NCBI GenBank assembly: GCA_030037575.1
Contig: JASHRB010000494.1
Coordinates: forward strand, 1-7,228
Length of the DNA stretch: 7,228 nucleotides
Direction of reading: 5' to 3'
Source: Candidatus Sulfotelmatobacter sp.
Lineage (GTDB): Bacteria > Acidobacteriota > Terriglobia > Terriglobales > Acidobacteriaceae
This document shows positions 1 through 5,951 of the stretch, in pieces (position 1 is the stretch's first letter; the number at the start of each line of letters is the position of its first letter). The translations under genes and the position numbers were made by a program. The notes under the pieces were generated by a model. That model was not told the DNA's origin. It did not search any database and saw nothing but the letters and a program-made list of their open reading frames with translations.

Positions 1-138
1 AGATACAAGCAGCTGGTCATGGAATACCACCCTGACCGTGTGGCTCACCTTGGGCAAGAGCTCAAGGATCTGGCGGCAAGAAAGACGACGGAAATCAATG
101 CCGCGTTTGCCGCGATCCGGCGGGTGCGCAAAGCATGA
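1..138 (+). CDS. C-terminal end of a DnaJ-domain protein (5' truncated)
   Basis: The window opens inside a reading frame in frame 1 that encodes 45 residues and ends at TGA 136-138. The peptide contains YHPDR (residues 9-13), the HPD signature with which J domains stimulate the ATPase of DnaK/Hsp70. A helix follows with KTTEINAAFAAI (residues 29-40), matching J-domain helix III ('EINxAYxxI'). The protein stops about 30 residues after HPD, so the J domain is at the extreme C-terminus. This is the layout of DjlA/TerB-type membrane or envelope co-chaperones and unlike DnaJ itself, where the J domain is N-terminal. The J-domain call is seen directly; the DjlA-like architecture is inferred because everything upstream is missing. 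A terminator hairpin starts 14 bases after the stop. Confidence 0.8.
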   Translation, partial: RYKQLVMEYHPDRVAHLGQELKDLAARKTTEINAAFAAIRRVRKA

Positions 139-151
139 CGAAGCATGAGGC

Positions 152-176
152 TGCCCGCTTGACAGTGGGCATTTTT
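152..176 (+). terminator. Intrinsic terminator of the upstream J-domain gene
   Basis: A 7-bp stem (TGCCCGC 152-158 with GTGGGCA 165-171, including one G-U pair) closes a six-base loop and is followed by five T residues (172-176). It lies 14 bases after the J-domain stop codon. The loop is exactly TTGACA, the -35 element proposed for metK, so terminator and promoter share the same bases. Confidence 0.6.
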
Positions 177-187
177 GATTCTAGTCT
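159..187 (+). promoter_or_regulatory. Candidate sigma-70 promoter for metK
   Basis: TTGACA (159-164) is a perfect -35 box. Seventeen bases later TAGTCT (182-187) is a poor -10 box (3 of 6 matches). The predicted transcript start, about 192-195, falls at the 5' strand of riboswitch helix P1, the expected position for a riboswitch leader. The perfect -35 and this geometry support the call; the weak -10 lowers confidence. Confidence 0.5.
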
Positions 188-190
188 TCA

Positions 191-280
191 GCAAGCATCA
201 GGAGCGGCTCAGGGAAGCCTGAGCCCGGCAACCGAGACGTGGAGACGTCACGGTGCCTGAGCAAAGTTTGCTCGATGTGC
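191..280 (+). promoter_or_regulatory. SAM riboswitch aptamer (SAM-I clan) in the metK leader
   Basis: The conserved SAM-I-clan core is present: GAGCGGC (203-208), CGGCAACC (226-233) and GGTGC (252-256). The fold can be drawn by eye. P1 is GCATC 195-199 with GATGT 274-278. P2 is GGCTCAGG 206-213 with CCTGAGCC 218-225. P3 is CCG 232-234 and GACGT 236-240 with ACGTC 245-249 and CGG 251-253. P4 is GAGCAA 259-264 with TTGCTC 268-273. If the inner P2 pairs open, AGG 211-213 can pair with CCT 256-258, the usual P2-loop to J3/4 pseudoknot. P2 is an uninterrupted stem without an obvious kink-turn, so SAM-IV or the SAM-I/IV variant is as likely as classical SAM-I. Position directly before metK supports SAM sensing with OFF control. 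Confidence 0.82.
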
Positions 281-318
281 GGAACGCATTTTCCGAAGCG
301 AGTCTCCGCCAGAAATGT

Positions 319-341
319 CCGCCCGATGCAGGGCGGTTTTT
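319..341 (+). terminator. Riboswitch-controlled attenuator terminator of metK
   Basis: CCGCCC (319-324) and GGGCGG (331-336) form a perfect 6-bp GC stem with a GATGCA loop, followed by TTTTT (337-341) and a second T run (344-348). It lies between the SAM aptamer and the metK ribosome binding site, so it is the likely expression platform: SAM-bound RNA terminates here. A possible antiterminator is GCGGA 279-283 with TCCGC 318-322, which adjoins P1 and would consume the 5' arm of the terminator; that pairing is a hypothesis. Confidence 0.8.
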
Positions 342-388
342 CATTTTTGGACTCCTGATGCATGCCAATTCCCTAAGGAGCATGCATT

Positions 389-1552
389 ATGGCTGAGATA
401 GCGGTAGAAACAAGCACGCCTGCAACCCCGACCCCACTCCACTCCACGGCTTACACCTTTACTTCAGAATCGGTGTCCGAAGGACATCCGGACAAAGTTT
501 GCGACTACATCGCCGACTCGATCCTGGACGCCTACCTTGCCGAAGACCGACATTCGCGAGTTGCCTGCGAAGTGTTGTGCAAGGAGAACACGGTTGTGCT
601 GGGCGGAGAAATTACATCGGCCGGCCGCGTGGACCACGAAGCCATTGCGAGAGAGGCGATCCGCGAGATCGGATACACGGATCGCGCAGCCGCTTTTAAC
701 GCGGACGATGTGCGGGTGGTGCAGATCATCTCCCGACAATCGCCGGACATTGCCCGAGGTGTGGACGCGGATAAGAGCTTGGATCGTGAACAGGGCGCAG
801 GCGATCAGGGAATTATGTTCGGTTACGCGACGAATGAGACTTCGGAGCTGATGCCCTTGCCCATTCAGTTGGCCCATCAGCTCACCCAAGGGCTGGCTGA
901 TGATCGCCGGACCGGCAAGTATCCTTGGATGTGGCCCGACGCAAAGTCGCAGGTGTCGGTTCTCTACGCAGGCAATAGGCCGCTGTCCGTCACCGATGTC
1001 CTGGTATCCACTCAGCATTCCCCCGAGGTGAAACGCGAGGACATCGTCGCTTACGTTCGCGAGACGCTGGCGCCGCGAGTTCTCGGCCAATGGTTCCATC
1101 CTGACATAGCTTTCGCGGTCAACCCGACCGGAAGCTTCGTGCACGGCGGACCTTCGGCAGACTGTGGTGTTACCGGCCGAAAGATCATCGCGGATACTTA
1201 CGGCGGTGCTGCTCATCATGGCGGCGGCGCATTCAGCGGCAAAGACCCGTCGAAGGTCGACCGCAGTGCAGCCTATTTCTGTCGCTACGTTGCGCGTCAA
1301 ATCGTAAAAGCAGGATTGGCGACGCGGGCTGAGATCCAGGTGGCGTATGCGATCGGCGTGGCTCGGCCAACATCGGTAAAGGTGGACACCTTCGGGACGG
1401 GCAAAAACGGTGAGGCCGCGGAGTTTGTTCGCGAGTTTGATTTTCGGCCTGCAGCCATGATCGAACGTCTGAACCTTCTTCGTCCGATTTACCGGCAGAC
1501 GACGAACTACGGACACTTCGGCAAAAAGTCCTTGACCTGGGAGAGCTCGTAA
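389..1552 (+). CDS. metK: S-adenosylmethionine synthetase (methionine adenosyltransferase)
   Basis: 387-residue cytoplasmic enzyme that makes S-adenosylmethionine from ATP and methionine, releasing phosphate and pyrophosphate, with Mg2+ and K+. Family signatures are intact: ESVSEGHPDK (27-36, substrate and metal site), GAGDQG (136-141), DCGVTGRKIIADTYGG (258-273) and the phosphate-binding GGGAFSGKDPSKVDRSAAY (278-296). Length fits the family (about 380-400 residues). The N-terminus carries about 20 extra residues (Ala/Thr/Pro-rich) before the region where E. coli MetK begins. The start is chosen because TAAGGAG (374-380) sits eight bases before ATG 389; the ATG at 382 is out of frame. It appears to be transcribed alone behind a SAM riboswitch and terminator, so SAM should repress its own synthesis. 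No key residue appears to be missing. Confidence 0.97.
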   Translation: MAEIAVETSTPATPTPLHSTAYTFTSESVSEGHPDKVCDYIADSILDAYLAEDRHSRVACEVLCKENTVVLGGEITSAGRVDHEAIAREAIREIGYTDRAAAFNADDVRVVQIISRQSPDIARGVDADKSLDREQGAGDQGIMFGYATNETSELMPLPIQLAHQLTQGLADDRRTGKYPWMWPDAKSQVSVLYAGNRPLSVTDVLVSTQHSPEVKREDIVAYVRETLAPRVLGQWFHPDIAFAVNPTGSFVHGGPSADCGVTGRKIIADTYGGAAHHGGGAFSGKDPSKVDRSAAYFCRYVARQIVKAGLATRAEIQVAYAIGVARPTSVKVDTFGTGKNGEAAEFVREFDFRPAAMIERLNLLRPIYRQTTNYGHFGKKSLTWESS

Positions 1553-1645
1553 GCCGCCTTACGATGGTAGTGGCCGCCGATGTCGGGCCGACCGCGCCTT
1601 GTCGGTTCGATGGCGCGGGGGCCGGCATTCCCCGGGATTACCGGC
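1549..1645 (+). other. Hairpin-rich spacer downstream of metK
   Basis: Three stems follow one another in the spacer between metK and the next gene. GTAAG 1549-1553 with CTTAC 1558-1562 overlaps the metK stop codon. CCGCGCC 1592-1598 pairs with GGCGCGG 1612-1618 around a 13-base loop. GCCGG 1621-1625 pairs with CCGGC 1641-1645. None has a T run, so none is a standard intrinsic terminator. They may protect the 3' end of the mRNA, support Rho-dependent or factor-assisted termination, or be chance pairing in GC-rich DNA. A 50-codon frame (1564-1716) crosses the region but lacks a good ribosome binding site. Confidence 0.35.
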
Positions 1646-1739
1646 GGATTGGCAACCAGGTGCGGGTCAATGATCTTCGGCCAGTCTTGAGCTGTTCAGT
1701 GCCGGAGGCGGAGTAGGAAATAAAAAAGGAAGGTGCCAC

Positions 1740-1928
1740 ATGGCGAACCAACCGGCCAAGAGTTATTACAGAATTGTTGAATCCGTACTGAACAGCGAGG
1801 TGGAAAAGGAGATCAACGAACTGATAGAACAGGGCTGGAAACCTCTGGGCAGCCTGCTCATCGTGGTCAAGAAAGCGGTCGAGGGCAGTGAGCAAATTCA
1901 CTACGTGCAGGCGATGATCAAAAGTTGA
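1740..1928 (+). CDS. Small DUF1737-like protein
   Basis: 62-residue soluble protein with no signal peptide or membrane segment. The pattern YYRIVES (9-15), an amphipathic helix EVEKEINELIEQ (20-31), GWKPLG (32-37) and a C-terminal HYVQAMIK (54-61) matches the small DUF1737 fold, in which a 'Y.vv......L...vn.ll.eGW.plGg......yYQAm.k' pattern recurs. The molecular role of that family is unknown to me. The start is supported by AGGAAGG (1727-1733) six bases before ATG 1740. It stands alone between metK and the fluoride-riboswitch operon; no clear promoter of its own was found, so it may be read from metK transcripts that pass the hairpins after that gene. Confidence 0.8.
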   Translation: MANQPAKSYYRIVESVLNSEVEKEINELIEQGWKPLGSLLIVVKKAVEGSEQIHYVQAMIKS

Positions 1929-1966
1929 TCTCGCTCTCCTAAAATCCTGGCGCCGCGCCGGCTACG

Positions 1967-1996
1967 TTGACTTCGTGATGCATCTTTTGTTGTACT
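1967..1996 (+). promoter_or_regulatory. Candidate promoter of the fluoride-riboswitch operon
   Basis: TTGACT (1967-1972, 5 of 6 to the -35 consensus) is followed after 18 bases by TGTACT (1991-1996, 4 of 6 to the -10 consensus). Predicted transcription starts near 2003, about six bases before the fluoride aptamer begins, as expected for a riboswitch leader. Confidence 0.5.
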
Positions 1997-2008
1997 AATG
2001 TGCAGTAA

Positions 2009-2072
2009 GGGTGAAGGAGTTCACCGTCAACCGCTGTCCCATCCTTGAGCCGGGCACAGCTGATGACTCCTG
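2009..2072 (+). promoter_or_regulatory. Fluoride riboswitch aptamer (crcB motif)
   Basis: The sequence follows the crcB/fluoride consensus closely. P1 is GGTG 2010-2013 with CACC 2022-2025. The P1 loop carries GGAGT (2016-2020), which pairs with ACTCC (2066-2070) to form the conserved pseudoknot. A joining strand GTCAACC (2026-2032) precedes a second stem, GCTGT 2033-2037 and CCC 2038-2040 with GGG 2052-2054 and ACAGC 2056-2060 (C2055 bulged). The 3' signature GCTGATGACTCCT (2059-2071) is essentially the family consensus. Aligned to the Thermotoga petrophila structure, the A6-U38 and A40-U48 long-range pairs are kept as A2014-T2061 and A2063-T2071. The one clear departure is A2015 where U is usual (GAUGG). 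The RNA senses fluoride through bound Mg2+ ions. Family knowledge predicts activation of the downstream genes when fluoride is present, and enolase lies in this operon. Confidence 0.9.
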
Positions 2073-2100
2073 ACAAGCGGGACTTGTCTCGGAGTCATTT
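2063..2100 (+). terminator. Expression-platform hairpin of the fluoride riboswitch
   Basis: ATGACTCC (2063-2070) pairs perfectly with GGAGTCAT (2091-2098). After a small internal loop, GACAAG (2072-2077) pairs with CTTGTC (2083-2088) around the loop CGGGA. The 5' arm contains the whole ACTCC pseudoknot strand of the aptamer, so aptamer and hairpin cannot coexist. This is the arrangement in other fluoride riboswitches, where fluoride blocks terminator formation. The T run after the stem is short (TTT 2098-2100, then CCC), so termination may be inefficient or helped by factors such as NusA or Rho. Confidence 0.65.
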
Positions 2101-2163
2101 CCCGGCAACGATTCCGCAAAATAGGGAATAAGTCTTCGGACGTGAGCGCAATCTGGTTTCGCC

Positions 2164-2168
2164 GGAGG
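2164..2168 (+). promoter_or_regulatory. Ribosome binding site deciding the GTG start at 2174
   Basis: GGAGG (2164-2168) lies five bases before GTG 2174. An in-frame GTG at 2168 overlaps this Shine-Dalgarno sequence and so cannot use it. The start at 2174 is therefore preferred. Confidence 0.65.
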
Positions 2169-2173
2169 TGCTC

Positions 2174-2941
2174 GTGTCTAAACGGCGGAGGTACGCCTGC
2201 TTGAAACGGAACAAAGACGTGGTCGACAACAAGCCCGACTCCGCCAACACCTTGTGGGCCTCGCGAACCGGCCTGAGTAAAGCGTTCGCGCTGGGCGGTT
2301 GCCTGATTTGCAACGCCGTGCATGCGGCTGAGCGCAAGGAAATCCACTCCTTCCTCTACGAAGGCATGATGTTTCCGTTCGTGCGGCAAAAGTTCCTGGA
2401 CGGCGGCGGGTTTTGTCTACGCCACTTTTGGATGGCCAAAGAAATGGAAGACGAAACCTGGCTCAGCGGCGGTTTGGCAATGGCAATGCTGTGCGAAAAT
2501 CTCACCCGCTTCGCCCAAACCGGGCTCTCCGAGGCTGCGGCCGCCGCTCCCAACCCTCGGCCCCCGCTGCGCAAGCACCGTGAGCCACACCTGTTTCTCC
2601 CCGGACACGATTGCATGTTCTGTCAAGACAACCGGGGAAAGGAGCAGTCCTTGGCGGAAGATCTCGAAACCCTTATTGATGAGGATGAGTTTCGGAAGCC
2701 TTTGACAGCGCATGGACTGTGCATTCGGCACGGCGAGTTGGCCCTGCAGACCTGGAAAGATCAAGAAAAAAAGCGAGAGCTGTTCGTCCAGCTCGAAATG
2801 CGCGTCAGCGAACTGGCCGCCGACTTACGCGAGTTCATCCGCAAGCGCGATTACCAGTATCGTGCCGAACCTCCTGGCCGGGAGCAGGATTCCGTGCTCA
2901 GAGCCATGCGCTTTTTCGTGGGCCCCATCCCTACGGGCTGA
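2174..2941 (+). CDS. DUF6062-like protein with paired CxxC/CxxH modules
   Basis: 255-residue soluble protein, first gene after the fluoride riboswitch. It contains two similar cysteine modules: CLIC (43-46) followed by GFCLRH (79-84), and CMFC (147-150) followed by GLCIRH (181-186). Each is a C-x2-C pair followed 33-35 residues later by C-x2-H, which looks like an internal duplication and suggests two metal (probably zinc) sites; the metal is inferred. The C-terminus LREFIRKRDYQYRAEPPG (218-235), then DSVLRAMRFFVG (239-250), matches the closing motif I associate with DUF6062. Between the modules is a Pro/Ala-rich linker (about 119-135). The function is unknown. Its stop lies 19 bases before the phosphoesterase start, so the two are probably co-transcribed. 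The basic N-terminal 25 residues precede the conserved part. Confidence 0.75.
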   Translation: MSKRRRYACLKRNKDVVDNKPDSANTLWASRTGLSKAFALGGCLICNAVHAAERKEIHSFLYEGMMFPFVRQKFLDGGGFCLRHFWMAKEMEDETWLSGGLAMAMLCENLTRFAQTGLSEAAAAAPNPRPPLRKHREPHLFLPGHDCMFCQDNRGKEQSLAEDLETLIDEDEFRKPLTAHGLCIRHGELALQTWKDQEKKRELFVQLEMRVSELAADLREFIRKRDYQYRAEPPGREQDSVLRAMRFFVGPIPTG

Positions 2942-2960
2942 GATTCAAGAAGGAAGAACC

Positions 2961-3665
2961 ATGAAAATTGCCATCATCTCCGATGTGCACGGGAACTACG
3001 AAGCCTTACGGTCCATCCCCGAACCGTTCGATGAGCTGTGGGTGCTGGGCGACCTGGTGAACTATGGCCCGGAACCCGGAGGAGTGGTTGATTTTGTCAC
3101 AGGCAATAGCACGGTTGTCGTGCGCGGCAACCATGACCACTCGATTGGATACGATGTCGATCCGCGCTGCAACGCTCGCTACCGGAAGATGGCGGAGATT
3201 ACGCGCCGATACACGGCCTCCGTGCTGAGCGAAGAACAAAAGGCGCTTCTGCGTCGGTTGCCCCTCAAATTGGAGTTAAAGCGGCAAGACACCAGCTTCT
3301 ATCTGTGCCATGCCAAGCCGTCCGATCCGCTATACGGGTATTGCCCCGAGCAATCGGAAGAATGGGTTTGCGAACTGGATCACATCCAAGGGGACGTGTT
3401 GCTGGTCGGCCATACCCACACGCCGTTCATTCGCAGGATTGGCCATCGCGTAGTGGTAAATCCGGGAAGCCTCGGCCAGCCGAAAACCGGCAGCCCCGAC
3501 GGGTGCTACGCGGTGTGGCAGGACGGTGTTTTTCAACTGAAGTCCTTCCCCTACTCTGTGGATAAGACTGCGGGGAGACTGCGGAGGTTGGGATTTCCGC
3601 AAGAAGTGGAAAAGGACTTGATCACGGTACTTCAATCGGGCTCCCTCGAAGGAACTCATAAATGA
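2961..3665 (+). CDS. Calcineurin-like metallophosphoesterase, YfcE/MJ0936-like
   Basis: 234-residue cytoplasmic protein with a complete set of metallophosphoesterase motifs for a two-metal centre: DVHGN (8-12), GDLVNYGP (30-37), GNHD (56-59), CHAKP (116-120), GHTHTPF (150-156) and NPGSLGQPK (167-174). This is the compact YfcE/MJ0936 type (PF12850-like), whose members hydrolyse phosphodiesters or small phosphate esters with Mn2+, Ni2+ or similar ions; the natural substrate is not predictable. ATG 2961 is chosen because AAGGAAG (2950-2956) stands just before it and the DVHGN motif must be near the N-terminus; an upstream in-frame extension would overlap the previous gene by over 200 bases. It ends 13 bases before enolase. 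A dinuclear-metal phosphoesterase is a plausible fluoride target, which fits the operon's riboswitch, but this is inference. Confidence 0.9.
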   Translation: MKIAIISDVHGNYEALRSIPEPFDELWVLGDLVNYGPEPGGVVDFVTGNSTVVVRGNHDHSIGYDVDPRCNARYRKMAEITRRYTASVLSEEQKALLRRLPLKLELKRQDTSFYLCHAKPSDPLYGYCPEQSEEWVCELDHIQGDVLLVGHTHTPFIRRIGHRVVVNPGSLGQPKTGSPDGCYAVWQDGVFQLKSFPYSVDKTAGRLRRLGFPQEVEKDLITVLQSGSLEGTHK

Positions 3666-3678
3666 CCGAGGAGAAGTC

Positions 3679-4968
3679 ATGTCAAAGATAAAAAGCATCG
3701 ATGCGATGGAAATTCTGGACTCGCGCGGAAACCCCACCGTGCAGGTGAGCCTGACTCTGGCTGGCGGCGCAACCGGGGTGGCGAAGATTCCCTCAGGCGC
3801 GTCAACCGGGAAGAAGGAAGCGGCCGAACTTCGCGACCGAGACCAGGCCCGCTACCAGGGAAAAGGTGTTTTGAAAGCAGTGCACAAGGTCACCGGTGTC
3901 ATTCAGCCGGCGATAAAAGGATTTGATGCCGCGGATCAAAAAGGATTGGACGAGAAACTGATGGCCCTCGACGGTACGCCCAACAAGTCGAATCTAGGGG
4001 CCAATGCCATTCTGGGAGTCTCAATCGCGGCGGCGAAGGCCACGGCAGCGGAAAAAAAGATTCCTCTGTACCGACAACTCGTTTCGCGCAACGAGTACAT
4101 CTTGCCTGTACCGCAACTGAATGTGCTCAATGGTGGAAGGCATGCCGACAACAACGTCGATTTTCAGGAATTCATGATCGTACCGCTGGGAGCGCCTCGT
4201 TTCAGCGAGGCCTTACGCGCCGCGGCGGAGACCTTTCAAACGCTCAAGCAGGTGCTGCACGAAAAGGGCTACGAAACCAGCGTGGGGGACGAAGGAGGCT
4301 TTGCTCCTCGCTTGCGATCCAATGAGGAACCGGTGGAACTGATCCTGGCCGCGATTCGGAAGGCCGGTTACCAGCCCGGAAAGGATATTGCGATCCATCT
4401 CGATCCGGCGGCCAGCGAATTCTACGAGAACGGACAATATGTGTTCCGCAAATCGGACAAGACGCACAAAAGTTCCGATGAAATGATTGCGCTTTGGGCG
4501 GACTGGCTGAAGAAGTATCCGATTCCCTCGCTGGAAGACGGGTTGGCGGAGGACGACTGGGAAGGTTGGAAGAAATTGACTGCTAAGCTGGGGGGCCAAG
4601 CACAGTTGGTAGGCGATGACATCTTCGTGACCAACCCTGAAATCCTCTCCAGGGGAATCGAACAGGGAATCGCCAATTCGATTTTAATCAAACTCAACCA
4701 GGTCGGAACGGTCACGGAGACGTTGCGCTGCATTGAGGTGGCGCAAAAGTACAACTACACGTGCGTAGTGTCGCACCGCTCCGGCGAAACGGATGACACG
4801 ACCATTGCTGATTTCACGGTTGCCACCGGCGTCGGTCAACTGAAGGCCGGGTCCGCCTGCCGGGGCGAGCGCATTGCGAAATACAACCGCTTGCTGGAAA
4901 TCGAAAAAGAGTTGGGATCCCAGGCCAAATATGCTGGGCGGTCTGTTTACCAGCCAGGGAGCAAGTGA
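3679..4968 (+). CDS. eno: Enolase (phosphopyruvate hydratase)
   Basis: 429-residue glycolytic enzyme converting 2-phosphoglycerate to phosphoenolpyruvate, length typical of bacterial enolases. Catalytic and metal residues appear intact: SGASTG loop (39-44), [19 protein letters not shown] (151-169), acid/base Glu205 in VGDEGGF, Mg2+ ligands Asp242 (LDPAASEFY), Glu286 ([11 protein letters not shown]) and Asp313 (VGDDIFVTN), Lys338 ([10 protein letters not shown]), the HRSGET loop (366-371) and Lys389. Motif edges differ from the common form: LRDRD for LRDGD (51-55), [10 protein letters not shown] where R-A-x-V-P is usual, and [12 protein letters not shown] for IKTGSxxRSDR (387-398). These may mark a paralogue subgroup. 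GAGGAG (3668-3673) lies five bases before ATG 3679. Fluoride with phosphate and Mg2+ inhibits enolase, which explains its place behind a fluoride riboswitch. Whether this is the only enolase of the genome cannot be seen here. Confidence 0.97.
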   Translation: MSKIKSIDAMEILDSRGNPTVQVSLTLAGGATGVAKIPSGASTGKKEAAELRDRDQARYQGKGVLKAVHKVTGVIQPAIKGFDAADQKGLDEKLMALDGTPNKSNLGANAILGVSIAAAKATAAEKKIPLYRQLVSRNEYILPVPQLNVLNGGRHADNNVDFQEFMIVPLGAPRFSEALRAAAETFQTLKQVLHEKGYETSVGDEGGFAPRLRSNEEPVELILAAIRKAGYQPGKDIAIHLDPAASEFYENGQYVFRKSDKTHKSSDEMIALWADWLKKYPIPSLEDGLAEDDWEGWKKLTAKLGGQAQLVGDDIFVTNPEILSRGIEQGIANSILIKLNQVGTVTETLRCIEVAQKYNYTCVVSHRSGETDDTTIADFTVATGVGQLKAGSACRGERIAKYNRLLEIEKELGSQAKYAGRSVYQPGSK

Positions 4969-5951
4969 TGGACGAAGGGAACAAGGCTCTGGGGAACGGG
5001 AAAACCGGACGGGCATTTCGCGATCTTCCCGACGAAGAAATTGAGGCGCTCGTCCACAGCCTGCATTCCCTTAACGAGGGGGAACTGGGAATTGACATGC
5101 TGGTGGCCTGTGGGGAAAGGGCGATTGGACCGCTGCGCCGTTTCCTGCTGCAGGGCAAACCGAGCGGCATCTTTGTGCCCAGACAACGTGCCGTGAAAGC
5201 GCTGGCCGAACTCGGAGCCAAGCAAGTCTTGCTGGATTACCTGGCCTTCGACGAGCAGATTGCAGATCCGGTAGCGGCGCTGGGGGAAGAGGCGGTGAAA
5301 AACACAGCCGCACGGGCGCTCGGGGCCTGGCACACCGAGGACGTCTACCAGGCTCTGTTGCGGACCTTGCGCCGTCGGCGCCTGCGGGGAGTAATCGAGG
5401 CGCTGGGTGAATTTCCCGGACGGTCGGAGGCGGTGCCAGAGTTGGTGGCGGCTCTGGAGGACGACTTCTGTCGGAGTTCTGCCGAGGATGTACTTCGGAA
5501 CCTGGGAGAGACTGCTCATTTCGCGTTTATCGATGCTGCCAGGACCCCCAACCCGTCGGGCGCCCGTGAAACCCCCTCAAGCCGCAGCCGGCGAAGAGCA
5601 GCCTTGCGTCTGCTCGAATCGCTGCGGCTATTGGTGGAAGATTGGCGCAAGCTTGCCGCCTTGCTTCACGACCGCGACCCCGAGATTGCGGCAAGAGCCG
5701 CAGCGATTGCGCTAAATCTTGCCGATCGAAGAAACCAGGAGCTTGCCGTCAAAAGGATGATTGAGGTCTTGCCCGCCGCAGATTGGTTGTTGCAGGGCGA
5801 GATTCAAGGATGGCTCGAAACCCATCGGGAAGCGGCCCTGTCCGGCATCAACCAAGAAATCGAGCGACGGCAGGCCGCCTCCGCTTATGTTCGGGCCGCC
5901 GATCGTGTTCTGCGGTTGTTGCTTGCCATAAGGCGCAAGCGGGATTCATGA
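4968..5951 (+). CDS. HEAT-repeat-like helical protein, function unknown
   Basis: 327-residue, probably cytoplasmic protein without signal or membrane segment. It is built of paired amphipathic helices: AIGPLRRFLLQG (52-63), RQRAVKALAELGAKQVLLDYL (split around 72-92), VKNTAARALGAW (110-121), VIEALGEFPGRSEAVPELVAAL (within 142-163) and SAEDVLRNLGE (171-181). The 'A..AL..LG' spacing is typical of HEAT/armadillo-like scaffolds that hold partner proteins. A Ser/Arg/Pro-rich linker (about 193-210) separates this from a second helical half (211-322) with a repeat-like segment at DPEIAARAAAIALNLAD (237-253). ATG 4968 is chosen: it overlaps the enolase TGA by one base and has AGGGAG (4956-4961) six bases before it. 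Its own stop overlaps the ATPase start (ATGA), so translation is probably coupled to both neighbours. Homology to a named family was not recognised. Confidence 0.75.
   Translation: MDEGNKALGNGKTGRAFRDLPDEEIEALVHSLHSLNEGELGIDMLVACGERAIGPLRRFLLQGKPSGIFVPRQRAVKALAELGAKQVLLDYLAFDEQIADPVAALGEEAVKNTAARALGAWHTEDVYQALLRTLRRRRLRGVIEALGEFPGRSEAVPELVAALEDDFCRSSAEDVLRNLGETAHFAFIDAARTPNPSGARETPSSRSRRRAALRLLESLRLLVEDWRKLAALLHDRDPEIAARAAAIALNLADRRNQELAVKRMIEVLPAADWLLQGEIQGWLETHREAALSGINQEIERRQAASAYVRAADRVLRLLLAIRRKRDS

Noticed and set aside
464..1516. A 350-codon minus-strand frame opposite metK
   Set aside because: It is an antisense shadow of the GC-rich metK coding sequence; the + strand frame has all MetK signatures.
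1641..1666. A second SAM-like core, with GGCAACC followed by GGTGC, upstream of the DUF1737-like gene
   Set aside because: The two motifs are separated by only one base, leaving no room for helix P3, and no enclosing P1 or P2 can be drawn. The resemblance to the SAM core is chance.
1564..1716. A 50-codon + strand frame between metK and the DUF1737-like gene
   Set aside because: It has no good ribosome binding site, no recognisable motif, and overlaps the hairpin-rich spacer.
2027..2389. A 120-codon minus-strand frame across the fluoride leader
   Set aside because: It is antisense to the riboswitch and to the start of the DUF6062-like gene and has no family features.
2712..2960. An 83-codon upstream extension of the phosphoesterase frame
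   Set aside because: It lies inside the DUF6062-like gene in another frame; the ribosome binding site and the N-terminal DVHGN motif place the start at 2961.
5783..5947. A 55-codon upstream extension of the ATPase frame
   Set aside because: It overlaps the HEAT-like gene in another frame. The ATGA junction at 5948 and the typical ATPase N-terminus support the later start.
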